A DNA stretch of 64,000 bases, from positions 806,001 through 870,000 of the forward strand of contig NZ_AP031572.1 of assembly GCF_040436315.1 (NCBI RefSeq), in the 5' to 3' direction. Shown here one piece after another: positions 37,529 through 47,527 of the stretch (position 1 is the first letter of the stretch; each line of letters begins with the position of its first letter). Origin of the DNA: Synechocystis sp. LKSZ1 (GTDB lineage Bacteria; Cyanobacteriota; Cyanobacteriia; Cyanobacteriales; Microcystaceae). Below the pieces are notes generated by a model. That model saw nothing but the letters and a program-made list of their open reading frames with translations, was not told the DNA's origin and did not search any database. The translations under genes and the position numbers were made by a program.

Positions 37529-40500
37529 ATGAACACTCCTCACATTGACCTAACAATCGTATGGGAACGCCTTGCTCACTTTGCGACCCTAGAGGATTTC
37601 TGGCAACGGTTTGAGACCATTTACGGAAAAGAATATAACGCAGATTTAGCAGCGTCCTTACGCGCCCAATGGGCCAGGGGGGATTTTAGCCAGTTACCGG
37701 CTATCCAAATGATTAATTCAGATATTCTCGGCCTGGCCTCAGGAGCCTACGCCAAGAATCTGAATACGATTTATTTGTCGGCTAGTTTTTGGGAGTCAGC
37801 GACCCCTAAGCAGAAAACGGCCGTGATGTTGGAAGAAATTGGCCATTTTGTCGATGGTCTGGTGAACGTTACCGATACAGCCGGAGATGAAGGGGCCATC
37901 TTTGCGGCCCTGGTGCTGGGTCAACCTCTATCGGATGCAACGCTACAGGCCTGGCAACAGGAAGATGATACTAAAACCATTGTCATTGGTGGCGAATTAG
38001 TCAGTATTGAACAGGCCCTGATTCCGGGCGGCACTCCTGGCAATGATGTCATTAATCTGGGCAACGGCAATAACGTTGATAATGGCGATACGGTTGATGG
38101 TGGAGCTGGTAATGATACCCTCATTGTCGATTTTACGAATGCGGATTTCTATGGTCTTGGCTTTAGTTCTTTAGGAATTTTTAACCATGGTGAAGGCATC
38201 AATAAATCCTACTATCCCGGCGAGCGTCTGCTAACTATTAGTAATATTGAAAATCTTAATATTACTGGCACTCGCTACCGAGATAATCTCCAGGGCTTTG
38301 CTGGAACAGATATTTTAAGCGGTGGAGCTGAGAATGACATTATTAGCGGCAGCGTTAATGACCAATTAGATGGAGGAGCGGACTATGACCTCCTCAATCT
38401 AGATCTGAGTAGTGCTACGACCCCAGTCACTATTAACTTCCTGCAAGTGAATAATCAGGTTAGCTATCAAGATACTCTGGTTAAAAACTTTGAGAATATC
38501 GGCACCTTAACCACCGGCAGTGGTAATGACGTGATTAATTTGGGTAACACCGATGTCTTGGTCAAGGGCGCTGTCATTAATGCCAATACGGGTAATGATA
38601 CCGTTATTGCTGATTTTAGTAGTGTTGGCTTTTATGGTCTTAGTTTTGGTAATGGCTTAGGCATTTTTAACCATGGCGAAGGAATCAATAAATCCTACTA
38701 TCCTGGAGAGCGCCTAATTACCCTCAATAATTTTGAAACTTTCAATCTAACCGGAACTCCCTACAACGATAACCTACAAGGCTTTGCTGGTAATGATACC
38801 CTCAGGGGCGGTGAAGGCCAGGATACGTTGAATGGTGGTGGCGGCAGTAACCTGCTTCTTGGTGGCCCTGGTAATGACGTGGTGAGTGGCCATGCGACAG
38901 ATACGTTGGATGGCGGCGAAGGGTCTGATGTCCTAAATTTAGACCTCTCTGATGCAACGACAACGGTCACGCTTGATTTAACTAATATTGCTAATCAACT
39001 CAGTTACACCAATACTCAAGTTAAGAACTTCGAGGCTATCGGTACGATTAAAACAGGTAGTGGAAACGATGGAATTAACATCGGTAGTTCAATTACTGTG
39101 GATGATGGCGGTACTGTTGATACTGGGACAGGCATTGATACCCTCATTGTTAATTTTACTAATGCAGATTTCTATGGTCTTAGCTTTGGTTCTTTAGGCA
39201 TTTTCAATCATGAGGAAGGGGTTAATAAATCCTACTATCCTGGCGAGCGTCTGCTTACCATCAGTAATGTCGAGAATCTAAATATTACGGGTACTCCTTA
39301 CAAAGACAATCTCCAGGGATTTGCTGGAACAGATATTTTAAACGGTGGAGCTGAGAATGACATTATTAGCGGCAGCGTTAATGACCAATTAGATGGAGGA
39401 GCGGACTATGACCTCCTCAATCTAGATCTGAGTAGTGCTACGATCCCAGTCACTGTTAACTTCCTGCAAGTTAATAATCAGGTTAGCTATCAAGATACTC
39501 TGGTTAAAAACTTTGAGAATATCGGCACCTTAACCACCGGCAGTGGTAATGACGTGATTAATTTGGGTAACACCGATGTCTTGGTCAAGGGTGCTGTCAT
39601 TAATGCCAATACGGGTAATGATACCGTTATTGCTGATTTTAGTAGTATCGGCTTTTATGGTCTTGGTTTTGGTAATGGCTTAGGCATTTTCAATCATGAG
39701 GAAGGGATCAATAAATCCTACTATCCTGGAGAGCGTTTAATTACCCTTAATAATTTTGAGTATCTGAATATAACGGGGACTTCCTACAACGATAATCTAC
39801 AAGGCTTTGCGGGTAATGATACCCTCAGCGGTGGTGAAGGCCAGGATACCTTAAATGGTGGTGATGGTAGTAACCTGCTTCTTGGTGGCCCTGGTAATGA
39901 CGTGGTGAGTGGCCATGCGACAGATACGTTGGATGGCGGCGAAGGGTCTGATGTCCTAAATTTAGACCTCTCTGATGCAACGACAACGGTCACGCTTGAT
40001 TTAACTAATATTGCTAATCAACTCAGTTATACCAATACTCAAGCTAAGAACTTTGAGGCGATCGGCACCATTCAAACAGGGAGTGGCAATGATCAGATTA
40101 ACTTAGGTAATTCAAAAACAGTTGATGATGGCGGTAGTGTTGATACTGGGATAGGCGTTGATACTCTCATTGTTGATTTTACGAATGCAGATTTCTATGG
40201 CCTTAGCTTTAGTGGTTTAGGTATTTTTAACCATGAGAAAGGGGTGAATAAATCCTACTATGTTGGTGAGCGTCTGCTAACTATCAGTAATGTCGAGAAT
40301 TTAAATATTACGGCTACTCCCTACCGAGATACCCTCCAGGGCTTTGCCGGCAATGACACCTTAAATGGTGGTTTAGGTGATGATATTATTCATGGTGGCA
40401 TGGGCAATGATCGTCTCTTGGGTGGTGGTGGAAAAGACTCACTGTATGGACAGGATGGTGATGACACTTATACCATTAATTCCAACAATACAGTAGGAAC

Positions 40501-43500
40501 AATCATCCAGGATTCCTCGGGAAGTGACACCTTAATCATAGAAAATGGTCAACTCACGTTGGCTAAAGCCCAGGCTGGAAAAATGGGTTTTGGCCGTGCC
40601 AGTTTCAGCACAACCTTAATGATTGACCTAGATCAAAATGGTATTCTAGATCTAAGTAAAGATTTAAGTATTCTTGACTTTTACAACACGACTTCTTCCA
40701 ATGCTGCTGGGAGTGGCTTTATCGAAAATATAGGTAGCTTTTCTGGAGCTGATATTCTGGCGTTGGAATTACCGAGTGGTTACCTAGGAACCCTGAACAA
40801 AGAATTAATTATTAATGATTCCGTCAGTACCGAAGATTGGTATGCATTTAAGTTAGACACGGAAACAAATTTAGATTTCTCTCTCACTAACTTAACGGGT
40901 AGTATTGGAGATGCTCGGATTTTTGATGCGTCTCGGACACCATTCCAACACCTCGGCACAGATTATAATCTCAATCTTGTTCCTGGGGTGTATTATATTG
41001 CCATCAATGGTGCTAGTAATTATACGCTTACCTTAGATCCCATTCCTCTGCTAGATTCTGCCGGTAATTCCATGGCGACAGCTCGAGATCTTGGCTTCTT
41101 AAATGGGAGTCAAACAGTGAGCGATTTTGTAGGCAATATTGATTCTGTTGATTTTTACCGTTTCTATCTCAGTAAAGCCGGCAGTTTTAATGTTACAGGC
41201 CAGCAAAATCTCACACTTTCCTTGCTCAATAGTCAAGGTAATATCGTTAATATTTCTAGTTGGAATAACTTAACGGCTGGTACTTACTATCTAAAAGTTC
41301 AGCCCCAAGGCAATACAGTTCCCTACAACCTAACCCTCACGGCTAATCTTTCCCAGACCGCTGTTCCCCTCGATGTTCTCCGTATTACTCCTCCGGCTGG
41401 TAGTAATTTAGGCACAATCACCATTGCCGTCACCGGAACCCAATTTAGCCCTGATAGTCGTCTGAGCTTGGTGGCCCCCAATGGCACTCCCTATCCAGCT
41501 CAAAACGTCACTTGGTATGATGCCAGCACCTTGGCCGGAACCTTTAACCTCCAGGGCCTGGGCACGGGCCTATACGATGTCCGTGTAGAATCCGGGGGCC
41601 TGACCGATAGCCTCAACGATGTCTTTACGGTTAACAATCAAGCAGTTAACAGCAATATTCTCTTCAATAACGACAACCTAGAAGTTTCCCTCGCGGCTCC
41701 CGATGGGGTGCGGCCCTGGTGGACAGGGGAAGTAGTGATTACCTACCGCAACAAAGGCCAAAGCGATATGGTGGCCCCACTCCTCAGCCTCAAGGCAGAT
41801 AAGGCCCAACTCCGGTTTGATGGCCAGGATGAATTTACCGCCAATCCCTTGCAATTTTTGGCCGGTGGCTCTGATCCCGTTATGGGTATCCTCTCACCGG
41901 GAGAAAGCGGCTCGATCACGGCCCTGTTTCTCCCTAATCCCTCCCAGGTCAATACCCAGGTGAATTTCTCGGTGGATGTGGCCAAACTCTATACCGGTTC
42001 CAGTAGTGCCCCTGTTGCCACGACAATGGAATGGGCCACGATCAAACCGAATTTGAAACCCATCGATATCACTGACGAGGCCTGGAATCTGATCTGGAGT
42101 AATTTTACGCAGGAGGTCGGGGCCAACGTGGCCCAATATCAAGCTGTACTCGCTGAAAATGCGACCTATCTGAGCCAACTGGGTGAAAAAACCAATGAAG
42201 TCGGCCGACTCTTGGCCTTTGAACTTGCTCAGGCTAGCGCCTTTGGGGCCATTCCCCAACGCTTTGAAAAAGATGTCTTTGGCTACGGTTTCCGCTTTGC
42301 CTTCCGCTATGGCCTCAGTGTAGATGGGGATGGTAATGTCCGAATTAAATTACCAGACCGGACTCAATCTGGCCTGTTTATCAAACAACCCGATGGTATC
42401 AGTTACCTCACCCCGGATAATTGGGCGGCCGCGCTTGTTAAAGATGGCACCAATTACCGCTTAACCCAAAAAGACGGCTCGAAGCTCCTCTTCACCAGCA
42501 CTGGCCAGGCCAGTTACCTAGAAGATAACAACGGCAATCGTCTCAGCTTTACCTACAGCGGCGACCGTCTCACCAAGGCCAGCTATGCCAACGGCGACAG
42601 TTTAACCTTTGAGTACAACGGTCAGGGCCGCGTCACCAAAGTCACCGACCAGGCCGGTCGGAGCACCACCTATGGCTACGATGGTACGGGGAATTATCTA
42701 CTCAATGTCACGACGCCCGACGGCACTACCAGCTATGCCTACGTCACCAGTGGGGCCGCTAAAAATGCCTTGAGTTCCATTACTTACGCTGACGGTAGTC
42801 AAAATCTATTTACCTACGATGGCCAGGGCCGTCTGAGTGGCCAAACCAGCAACGGTGGGGCCCAGGCCGTCACTTACCGCTACGACAGCACCGGGGGCGT
42901 CACCATTACTGAGGCCAACGGGGCCGTTACCAAACAATTCCTCAATGACCGGGGTGACATGGGCCGCTTGGTGGATCCCCTCAACCGCTCGGTTCTCTAT
43001 CGCTACGATGATCAAGGTAATTTAACGCAATTGATTGGCCCGGAACAAACCGTCAACAGCTTTAGCTACGACGCCCAGGATAATTTGCTCAGTGCCGTTA
43101 ATCCTCTAGGCCAACGCTTAGAATTTACCTACGGAACCGCCTTTGATCGGTTAACGAAGGTACAAGATCCGAAGGGCAATCCTCTGCTCTACAACTACGA
43201 TGCCAAGGGGAATCTGACGGCTATTACTTACACCGATGGCACCTTGGAAAGTTTTGGCTACGATGACAAGGGCAATCTCACCCTGTCGACCAACCGCAGT
43301 GGCCAGGCCATTAAATATACCTACGACGCCAAATTCCAACTCTTAAACAAAGAATACGCCGATGGTCCCAAGGCCACCTTTACCTACGACGCTCGGGGCA
43401 ATCTCCTCACCGCCGTCGATAGCGACAGTAACCTCAGCTTCACCTACGATAGTGCTGACCGTTTAACCAAAGTCACCGATGGCGAGGGCCGTTTTGTGGC

Positions 43501-46500
43501 CTATACCTACGACACGGCGGGCCGGCGGACTCAGATCAGTGACCAGCTTGGCCATGTCACTAAATATAATTACGATACCCTCGGCCGTTTGGCCAGCGTC
43601 AAAGATGGCAGTAATGCTTTAATCGCTGCCTATGCCTACGATACGGTCGGCCGTCTGAGCCGCAGTGACAATGGCAATGGCACCTACACCACCTACAGTT
43701 ACGATGCCGCAGGCCAACTGCTGAGCTTGGTCAACTACAAAGCCGATGCCAGTGTTAACTCCCGCTTTGGCTATGGTTATGATGCCCTCGGCCGTCGGGC
43801 CAGTATGACCACCCTAGAGGGCGTGACCAACTATAGCTACGACGCAGCTGGTCAATTGATCGCTGTCAGTCTTCCCAGTGGCCGCTTGATTCAATACCAA
43901 TACGACGCGGCCGGCAACCGCACCAAAGTGATTGATAGTGGCGTGACTACCAACTACAGCAGTAATGCTCTCAATCAATACACTACCGTCGGGGCCGCCA
44001 CCTATAGCTACGATGCCAATGGTAATTTGATCAGCAAAACCCAGGCCGGTAATAGCAGTAGCTACAGCTACGACAGCGAAAACCGTCTCATCAGCGTTAC
44101 CACCGTCGATGGCAACTGGATTTACGAATACGATGCCCTCGGCAATCGCATTGCCAGTGTCCACAATGGCCAACGGACTGAATTCTTGCTCGATCCCACG
44201 GGCCTGGTGAATGTGATGGGGGAATATGACAGCAATGGCAACCTGGTGGCCAACTACACCTACGGCTTTGGACTGGAAAGCATGGCCCGGAATGGCAGTC
44301 AGAATTACTATGACTTTGATGCCATTGGTTCCGTAGCCGGCTTAACCAATAGCGCTGGGAGCTACATCAATCAATACCGCTACCTACCCTTTGGTGAAAA
44401 TCTCGTCACCACCGAAGGCCTAGTCAATCCCTTTGAGTTCGTTGGCCAATGGGGCGTGATGGACGAAGGCAATGGCCTAGACTTTATGCGGGCCCGCTAT
44501 TACAGCCCTGGCCTGGGATCTTTCTTAAGCCCTGATCCCTTAGGGATAGATAGCGGTGATGCCAATTTGTATCGCTATGTAGGAAACAATGCAACTAATC
44601 AGATAGATCCTCTTGGTCTAGATGCTTTCTTGACTTTTCTTATATACACCTATGGTGCAGCGGCGGTTGCATTGGTTGGTTATTCCCTTAAACCCAAAAT
44701 AGAGTCGCTTTATAATTGGTTAGCGGCTGGCAAACCGGCTGAAGACGTGATAGAAAACTCTACGGCAATTAGAGCGATAGTGGTTCTAGCGGTCTTACAA
44801 GCAGCTGCATCAGTCGATCTAGGTCTTCCCCTAGTAGGTGTTTCCACGGCATTGGCGCCTTCATTGATCCCGGCGGCGCTTGTTGCTTTGTTTGCATGGG
44901 CAGGTGTTAAAGCGGTTAGGTATGTCGATGCAAAGATTGATTCTGCTTACCCAAATTCGATTCCAAATCTAATCAACTCGATCCTTGGCGAAGATATTTG
45001 GCTACCTGGAGGGCTTTTGGGCCCAGGCCCTAGTCAAACGATTGCCACCGACTCAACCGGTGTTGTTGTTTCCCGTGATCCCAACGATGTGGTTGGGCCA
45101 AAAGGATTTGGTGACCAGGGTTGGCTAATTCCAGACCAAGTTCTGCCCTACATGATCCGTTTTGAAAACGATAAAAAGGCAATCGCCCCGGCCGTCTTTG
45201 TCACCGTTACTCACCAAATCGACTCAGATCTCGATTGGACAAGCTTTGAATTGGGCGCCTTTGGCTTTGGTAATTTCCGCATTGATGTTCCCGAGGGCTT
45301 CCAAAACTACGAGGCACGGGTCGATGCCACGGCTACTATGCCCTACTACGTTGACTACAAAGCCACTTTCAATCCTAGCACAGGCCAAGTCACTTGGACG
45401 TTGACCACCATTGATCCCAAAACCGGGCAACTTCCCACCGGCCTATTGGATGGTTTCTTACCTCCCAATGACCCCGAAACCCACTCCGGCGAAGGCTTTG
45501 TGAGCTACAAAGTAGAAGCCAAACCCAACTTGGCCACGGGCACCCAACTCGATGCCAAGGCCCGGATTGTCTTCGATACCAACGACCCTATTGATACCCC
45601 GCTCCATCGCAATACCGTGGATATCAATGGCCCGAGTAGTAGCGTCCAGGCCCTGCCAGCCAATAGCCCCACAAGCTTTACCGTTACTTGGGGCGGCACT
45701 GACGCCCCCGGTAGTGGTATCGCCTCCTACGATATTTACGTTTCGACCGATAGTGGCCCCTTTGTCCTCTGGCAAGATGACATCACCGCTACCTCTGCCA
45801 GCCATACCGGCCAAATTGGCCATACCTATGCGTTTTATAGCGTGGCTACGGATCATGTCGGTCATACTGAGGCCCCACCGGCCCTGGCCGATACCTCGAC
45901 CACTGTTACCAGTCAGGCCAATATCACTCTAAGTATAAGTGACCGCTCTCAACTGGAAGGGGATAGTAATAACTCAATGGTCTTTACCGTTGATCTCTCT
46001 GAACCTAGTACCCAAACTGTTATCGTTCAATACGCCACGGCCGATCACAACAATACAGCTAAGGCCGGTTCTGACTACATCGCCACCAGTGGCACCTTGA
46101 CCATTCCAGCCGGCCAACTCAGCGGACAAATTCCCGTCACTATCATTGGTGATACTCTGGACGAAAATAGCGAAACCTTCGTAGTTAACCTGAGCAATCC
46201 TGTAGGGGCGACTTTACTTGATGGCCAGGCCATTGGCACCATTGAACAGGATGATCCTTCCACGGCCCCCTTGGTGCTGAAAGGTGGAACCATCCAGATC
46301 GCCTACGTGGCCTACTACGGCCGGCCTGGTGACCCTGGTGGCCTCGCCTTCTGGAACCAAAAATTTGAAGAGAGCAAAGTCGTCTTTGGCGGTGGCGATC
46401 CCCTCACCGGCGATGAAGAAAGTCTTTATAATTCCCTTGCCGCAGCTTTTGGAGAAAGTGCCGAAGCGAATCGACTCTTTGGTGGTAAAAGCAGTGCTCA

Positions 46501-46849
46501 GAAAGTGAATGAGGTTTATCGAATGGCCTTTAACCGGGATGCAGAACCCGCTGGTCGGGATTTCTGGGCCGGTCATTTAGATGCTGGCAACATCACCTTG
46601 GCTAATTTTGCTCTCTACGTGGCCCTTGGGGCAGCCAACGAGGATATTAGTACCCTCCGTAATAAGCTGGCCAGTGCTGATTTAATGAGCAAGGCCATTG
46701 ACACTGAGCTAGAACGCCGAGCCACTTCTACTCCTGCTAATGAGGCCTTTGGTCGCAATTGGTTAGATCCCTTTGGAGATACCAGTGCGTCTCTCTATGC
46801 CGCTGAAACGGCCCTGGCTGGTTTTGTAGCAGATTCTGGCTTAGGCTAG
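37529..46849 (+). CDS. giant RTX / RHS / Calx-beta / DUF4214 secreted protein
   Basis: A 3106-aa protein; start chosen at 37529 after GAAGG (ATG 37523 and a TTG at 37511 are in frame). Order: residues 1-160, an N-terminal domain with LEEIGHFVD; about 170-985, RTX-type GG-x-G-x-D repeats built from a 341-residue super-repeat; about 1090-1275, PPC-like domains; about 1280-1370, an IPT/TIG-like domain; about 1600-2290, RHS/YD repeats (YDxxGN, YDxxGR); about 2258-2364, the RHS core ending DPLGL; 2365-2477, a hydrophobic stretch; about 2510-2790, beta-sandwich and FN3-like parts; about 2798-2907, Calx-beta (GSDYIATSGTLTIPAGQ); about 2919-3044, DUF4214. No classical signal peptide: RTX proteins use type I secretion. 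Likely a cell-surface or released adhesin or toxin. No secretion genes are adjacent. Confidence 0.9.
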   Translation: MNTPHIDLTIVWERLAHFATLEDFWQRFETIYGKEYNADLAASLRAQWARGDFSQLPAIQMINSDILGLASGAYAKNLNTIYLSASFWESATPKQKTAVMLEEIGHFVDGLVNVTDTAGDEGAIFAALVLGQPLSDATLQAWQQEDDTKTIVIGGELVSIEQALIPGGTPGNDVINLGNGNNVDNGDTVDGGAGNDTLIVDFTNADFYGLGFSSLGIFNHGEGINKSYYPGERLLTISNIENLNITGTRYRDNLQGFAGTDILSGGAENDIISGSVNDQLDGGADYDLLNLDLSSATTPVTINFLQVNNQVSYQDTLVKNFENIGTLTTGSGNDVINLGNTDVLVKGAVINANTGNDTVIADFSSVGFYGLSFGNGLGIFNHGEGINKSYYPGERLITLNNFETFNLTGTPYNDNLQGFAGNDTLRGGEGQDTLNGGGGSNLLLGGPGNDVVSGHATDTLDGGEGSDVLNLDLSDATTTVTLDLTNIANQLSYTNTQVKNFEAIGTIKTGSGNDGINIGSSITVDDGGTVDTGTGIDTLIVNFTNADFYGLSFGSLGIFNHEEGVNKSYYPGERLLTISNVENLNITGTPYKDNLQGFAGTDILNGGAENDIISGSVNDQLDGGADYDLLNLDLSSATIPVTVNFLQVNNQVSYQDTLVKNFENIGTLTTGSGNDVINLGNTDVLVKGAVINANTGNDTVIADFSSIGFYGLGFGNGLGIFNHEEGINKSYYPGERLITLNNFEYLNITGTSYNDNLQGFAGNDTLSGGEGQDTLNGGDGSNLLLGGPGNDVVSGHATDTLDGGEGSDVLNLDLSDATTTVTLDLTNIANQLSYTNTQAKNFEAIGTIQTGSGNDQINLGNSKTVDDGGSVDTGIGVDTLIVDFTNADFYGLSFSGLGIFNHEKGVNKSYYVGERLLTISNVENLNITATPYRDTLQGFAGNDTLNGGLGDDIIHGGMGNDRLLGGGGKDSLYGQDGDDTYTINSNNTVGTIIQDSSGSDTLIIENGQLTLAKAQAGKMGFGRASFSTTLMIDLDQNGILDLSKDLSILDFYNTTSSNAAGSGFIENIGSFSGADILALELPSGYLGTLNKELIINDSVSTEDWYAFKLDTETNLDFSLTNLTGSIGDARIFDASRTPFQHLGTDYNLNLVPGVYYIAINGASNYTLTLDPIPLLDSAGNSMATARDLGFLNGSQTVSDFVGNIDSVDFYRFYLSKAGSFNVTGQQNLTLSLLNSQGNIVNISSWNNLTAGTYYLKVQPQGNTVPYNLTLTANLSQTAVPLDVLRITPPAGSNLGTITIAVTGTQFSPDSRLSLVAPNGTPYPAQNVTWYDASTLAGTFNLQGLGTGLYDVRVESGGLTDSLNDVFTVNNQAVNSNILFNNDNLEVSLAAPDGVRPWWTGEVVITYRNKGQSDMVAPLLSLKADKAQLRFDGQDEFTANPLQFLAGGSDPVMGILSPGESGSITALFLPNPSQVNTQVNFSVDVAKLYTGSSSAPVATTMEWATIKPNLKPIDITDEAWNLIWSNFTQEVGANVAQYQAVLAENATYLSQLGEKTNEVGRLLAFELAQASAFGAIPQRFEKDVFGYGFRFAFRYGLSVDGDGNVRIKLPDRTQSGLFIKQPDGISYLTPDNWAAALVKDGTNYRLTQKDGSKLLFTSTGQASYLEDNNGNRLSFTYSGDRLTKASYANGDSLTFEYNGQGRVTKVTDQAGRSTTYGYDGTGNYLLNVTTPDGTTSYAYVTSGAAKNALSSITYADGSQNLFTYDGQGRLSGQTSNGGAQAVTYRYDSTGGVTITEANGAVTKQFLNDRGDMGRLVDPLNRSVLYRYDDQGNLTQLIGPEQTVNSFSYDAQDNLLSAVNPLGQRLEFTYGTAFDRLTKVQDPKGNPLLYNYDAKGNLTAITYTDGTLESFGYDDKGNLTLSTNRSGQAIKYTYDAKFQLLNKEYADGPKATFTYDARGNLLTAVDSDSNLSFTYDSADRLTKVTDGEGRFVAYTYDTAGRRTQISDQLGHVTKYNYDTLGRLASVKDGSNALIAAYAYDTVGRLSRSDNGNGTYTTYSYDAAGQLLSLVNYKADASVNSRFGYGYDALGRRASMTTLEGVTNYSYDAAGQLIAVSLPSGRLIQYQYDAAGNRTKVIDSGVTTNYSSNALNQYTTVGAATYSYDANGNLISKTQAGNSSSYSYDSENRLISVTTVDGNWIYEYDALGNRIASVHNGQRTEFLLDPTGLVNVMGEYDSNGNLVANYTYGFGLESMARNGSQNYYDFDAIGSVAGLTNSAGSYINQYRYLPFGENLVTTEGLVNPFEFVGQWGVMDEGNGLDFMRARYYSPGLGSFLSPDPLGIDSGDANLYRYVGNNATNQIDPLGLDAFLTFLIYTYGAAAVALVGYSLKPKIESLYNWLAAGKPAEDVIENSTAIRAIVVLAVLQAAASVDLGLPLVGVSTALAPSLIPAALVALFAWAGVKAVRYVDAKIDSAYPNSIPNLINSILGEDIWLPGGLLGPGPSQTIATDSTGVVVSRDPNDVVGPKGFGDQGWLIPDQVLPYMIRFENDKKAIAPAVFVTVTHQIDSDLDWTSFELGAFGFGNFRIDVPEGFQNYEARVDATATMPYYVDYKATFNPSTGQVTWTLTTIDPKTGQLPTGLLDGFLPPNDPETHSGEGFVSYKVEAKPNLATGTQLDAKARIVFDTNDPIDTPLHRNTVDINGPSSSVQALPANSPTSFTVTWGGTDAPGSGIASYDIYVSTDSGPFVLWQDDITATSASHTGQIGHTYAFYSVATDHVGHTEAPPALADTSTTVTSQANITLSISDRSQLEGDSNNSMVFTVDLSEPSTQTVIVQYATADHNNTAKAGSDYIATSGTLTIPAGQLSGQIPVTIIGDTLDENSETFVVNLSNPVGATLLDGQAIGTIEQDDPSTAPLVLKGGTIQIAYVAYYGRPGDPGGLAFWNQKFEESKVVFGGGDPLTGDEESLYNSLAAAFGESAEANRLFGGKSSAQKVNEVYRMAFNRDAEPAGRDFWAGHLDAGNITLANFALYVALGAANEDISTLRNKLASADLMSKAIDTELERRATSTPANEAFGRNWLDPFGDTSASLYAAETALAGFVADSGLG
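38056..40360 (+). repeat. 1023-bp in-frame super-repeat in the RTX region
   Basis: Equivalent codons recur every 1023 bp (for example the Phe codon before Tyr-Gly at 38147, 39170 and 40193, and a second set at 38630 and 39653). Unit 1 is 38056-39078, unit 2 is 39079-40101, and a partial third runs to about 40360. Each unit has two halves of 483 and 540 bp, both with a FNHEEGVNKSYYPGERL-like block and LQGFAG. Long identical stretches between units show recent duplication. Confidence 0.9.
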
Positions 46850-46875
46850 ATGACAACTTCCAATGCCGAATAATC

Positions 46876-46987
46876 AAGTTATAGCTGATTTGATTTATTA
46901 TAGGACAATCACAGATGGACAAAGCCTTGCTAATCAAGAATCTCAGTCAAGTAATTTGTATCATTCTCAATCTAAACAGCTGTAACA
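46876..46987 (+). repeat. MITE-like repeat, copy 2
   Basis: Aligns with 3321-3431 over about 110 bp. Its terminal inverted repeats are clearer than in copy 1: GTTATAGCTGATTTGA at the left against TCTAAACAGCTGTAAC at the right, 13 of 16 positions complementary. No transposase. It lies just after the stop of the giant gene, in the same orientation as copy 1. Confidence 0.65.
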
Positions 46988-47011
46988 CTCGTTTTTCTGA
47001 CGAGTCTTTTT
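46987..47011 (+). terminator. terminator candidate after the giant gene
   Basis: ACTCGT (46987-46992) pairs perfectly with ACGAGT (47000-47005), then CTTTTT follows. A 6-bp stem is weak. It lies about 140 bp after the stop codon and touches the right end of the MITE-like repeat. Confidence 0.4.
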
Positions 47012-47233
47012 CAGACACGACATTAGCCCTTGACCAGCTTTTTTCCGTCGCAAAATCAGTCAGAATATCAAGGTCAAAAAAGTCGGCGCTGATTTGAGTT
47101 CCTAGAACAATCTGACTGGCCCTGCAATCTCACTTCTAGGCCCGGTCGACACGCATAAAAAAACGACTTGGATTTTATTCTTCCGCAACTTGACCGTGAA
47201 AATAGCGCTGAAAAAAAAGAAGCCATTCAATCG

Positions 47234-47527
47234 TCAAAATTCAATAAAGTGAATCACTTTGACTTCCAAAGATAAGGACTCTCCCTGATACTGCTGTGCT
47301 TGATGGTTTATTTTGTCTAATTGGTTCAAAGCCAGACTACAAGGCATTCCATACTTTGCCTTCACCCGATCGCTGGCGATCATCAACGCGATGCGAGATC
47401 GGGTGACAAATTCATCCAGCGAATAGGATTGATTGGGCGTGAAGTAGTCCTTGACAACAAGAGAAGGAGAATAGCAGATTTCTTGAGTCCCATCAGGCCA
47501 TTGAATCTGAAAGCGGATTTCTGGCAT
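47234..47527 (-). CDS. MSMEG_0570-family Nit1C protein
   Basis: A 97-aa protein starting MPEIRFQIQWPDGTQEICYSPS, followed by SLDEFVTRSRIALMIASDRVKAKYGMPCS, which I recognise as the small MSMEG_0570-type protein of Nit1C clusters, described as nitrogen-starvation responsive. Biochemical role unknown. Its start lies inside the end of the glycosyltransferase gene (35-bp overlap), so translation is probably coupled. Last gene of the operon. Confidence 0.85.
   Translation of the reverse strand: MPEIRFQIQWPDGTQEICYSPSLVVKDYFTPNQSYSLDEFVTRSRIALMIASDRVKAKYGMPCSLALNQLDKINHQAQQYQGESLSLEVKVIHFIEF

Larger units (their letters stand above)
46850..47233. other. intergenic region at the edge of the HIP1-rich block
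   Basis: No coding signal. It contains the second MITE-like repeat and a terminator candidate for the giant gene. On the far side the Nit1C cluster ends, transcribed towards it. Apart from these, nothing further was recognised. Confidence 0.5.

Noticed and set aside
38041-40480. CRISPR-like or minisatellite array in the repeated region
   Set aside because: The repeats are long, in frame and encode RTX-type protein repeats; there are no short repeats with unique spacers. No CRISPR array was seen anywhere in the window.
45162-45404. Short frames inside and opposite the giant gene
   Set aside because: They follow from the repetitive, GC-balanced coding sequence and recur at the 1023-bp period, for example at 38761 and 39784 on the minus strand.
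37216-46849. tRNA-His as an integration site for an island containing the giant gene and Nit1C cluster
   Set aside because: No second copy of the tRNA 3' end was found to the right, and there is no integrase gene. The HIP1 change also begins about 10 kb later.
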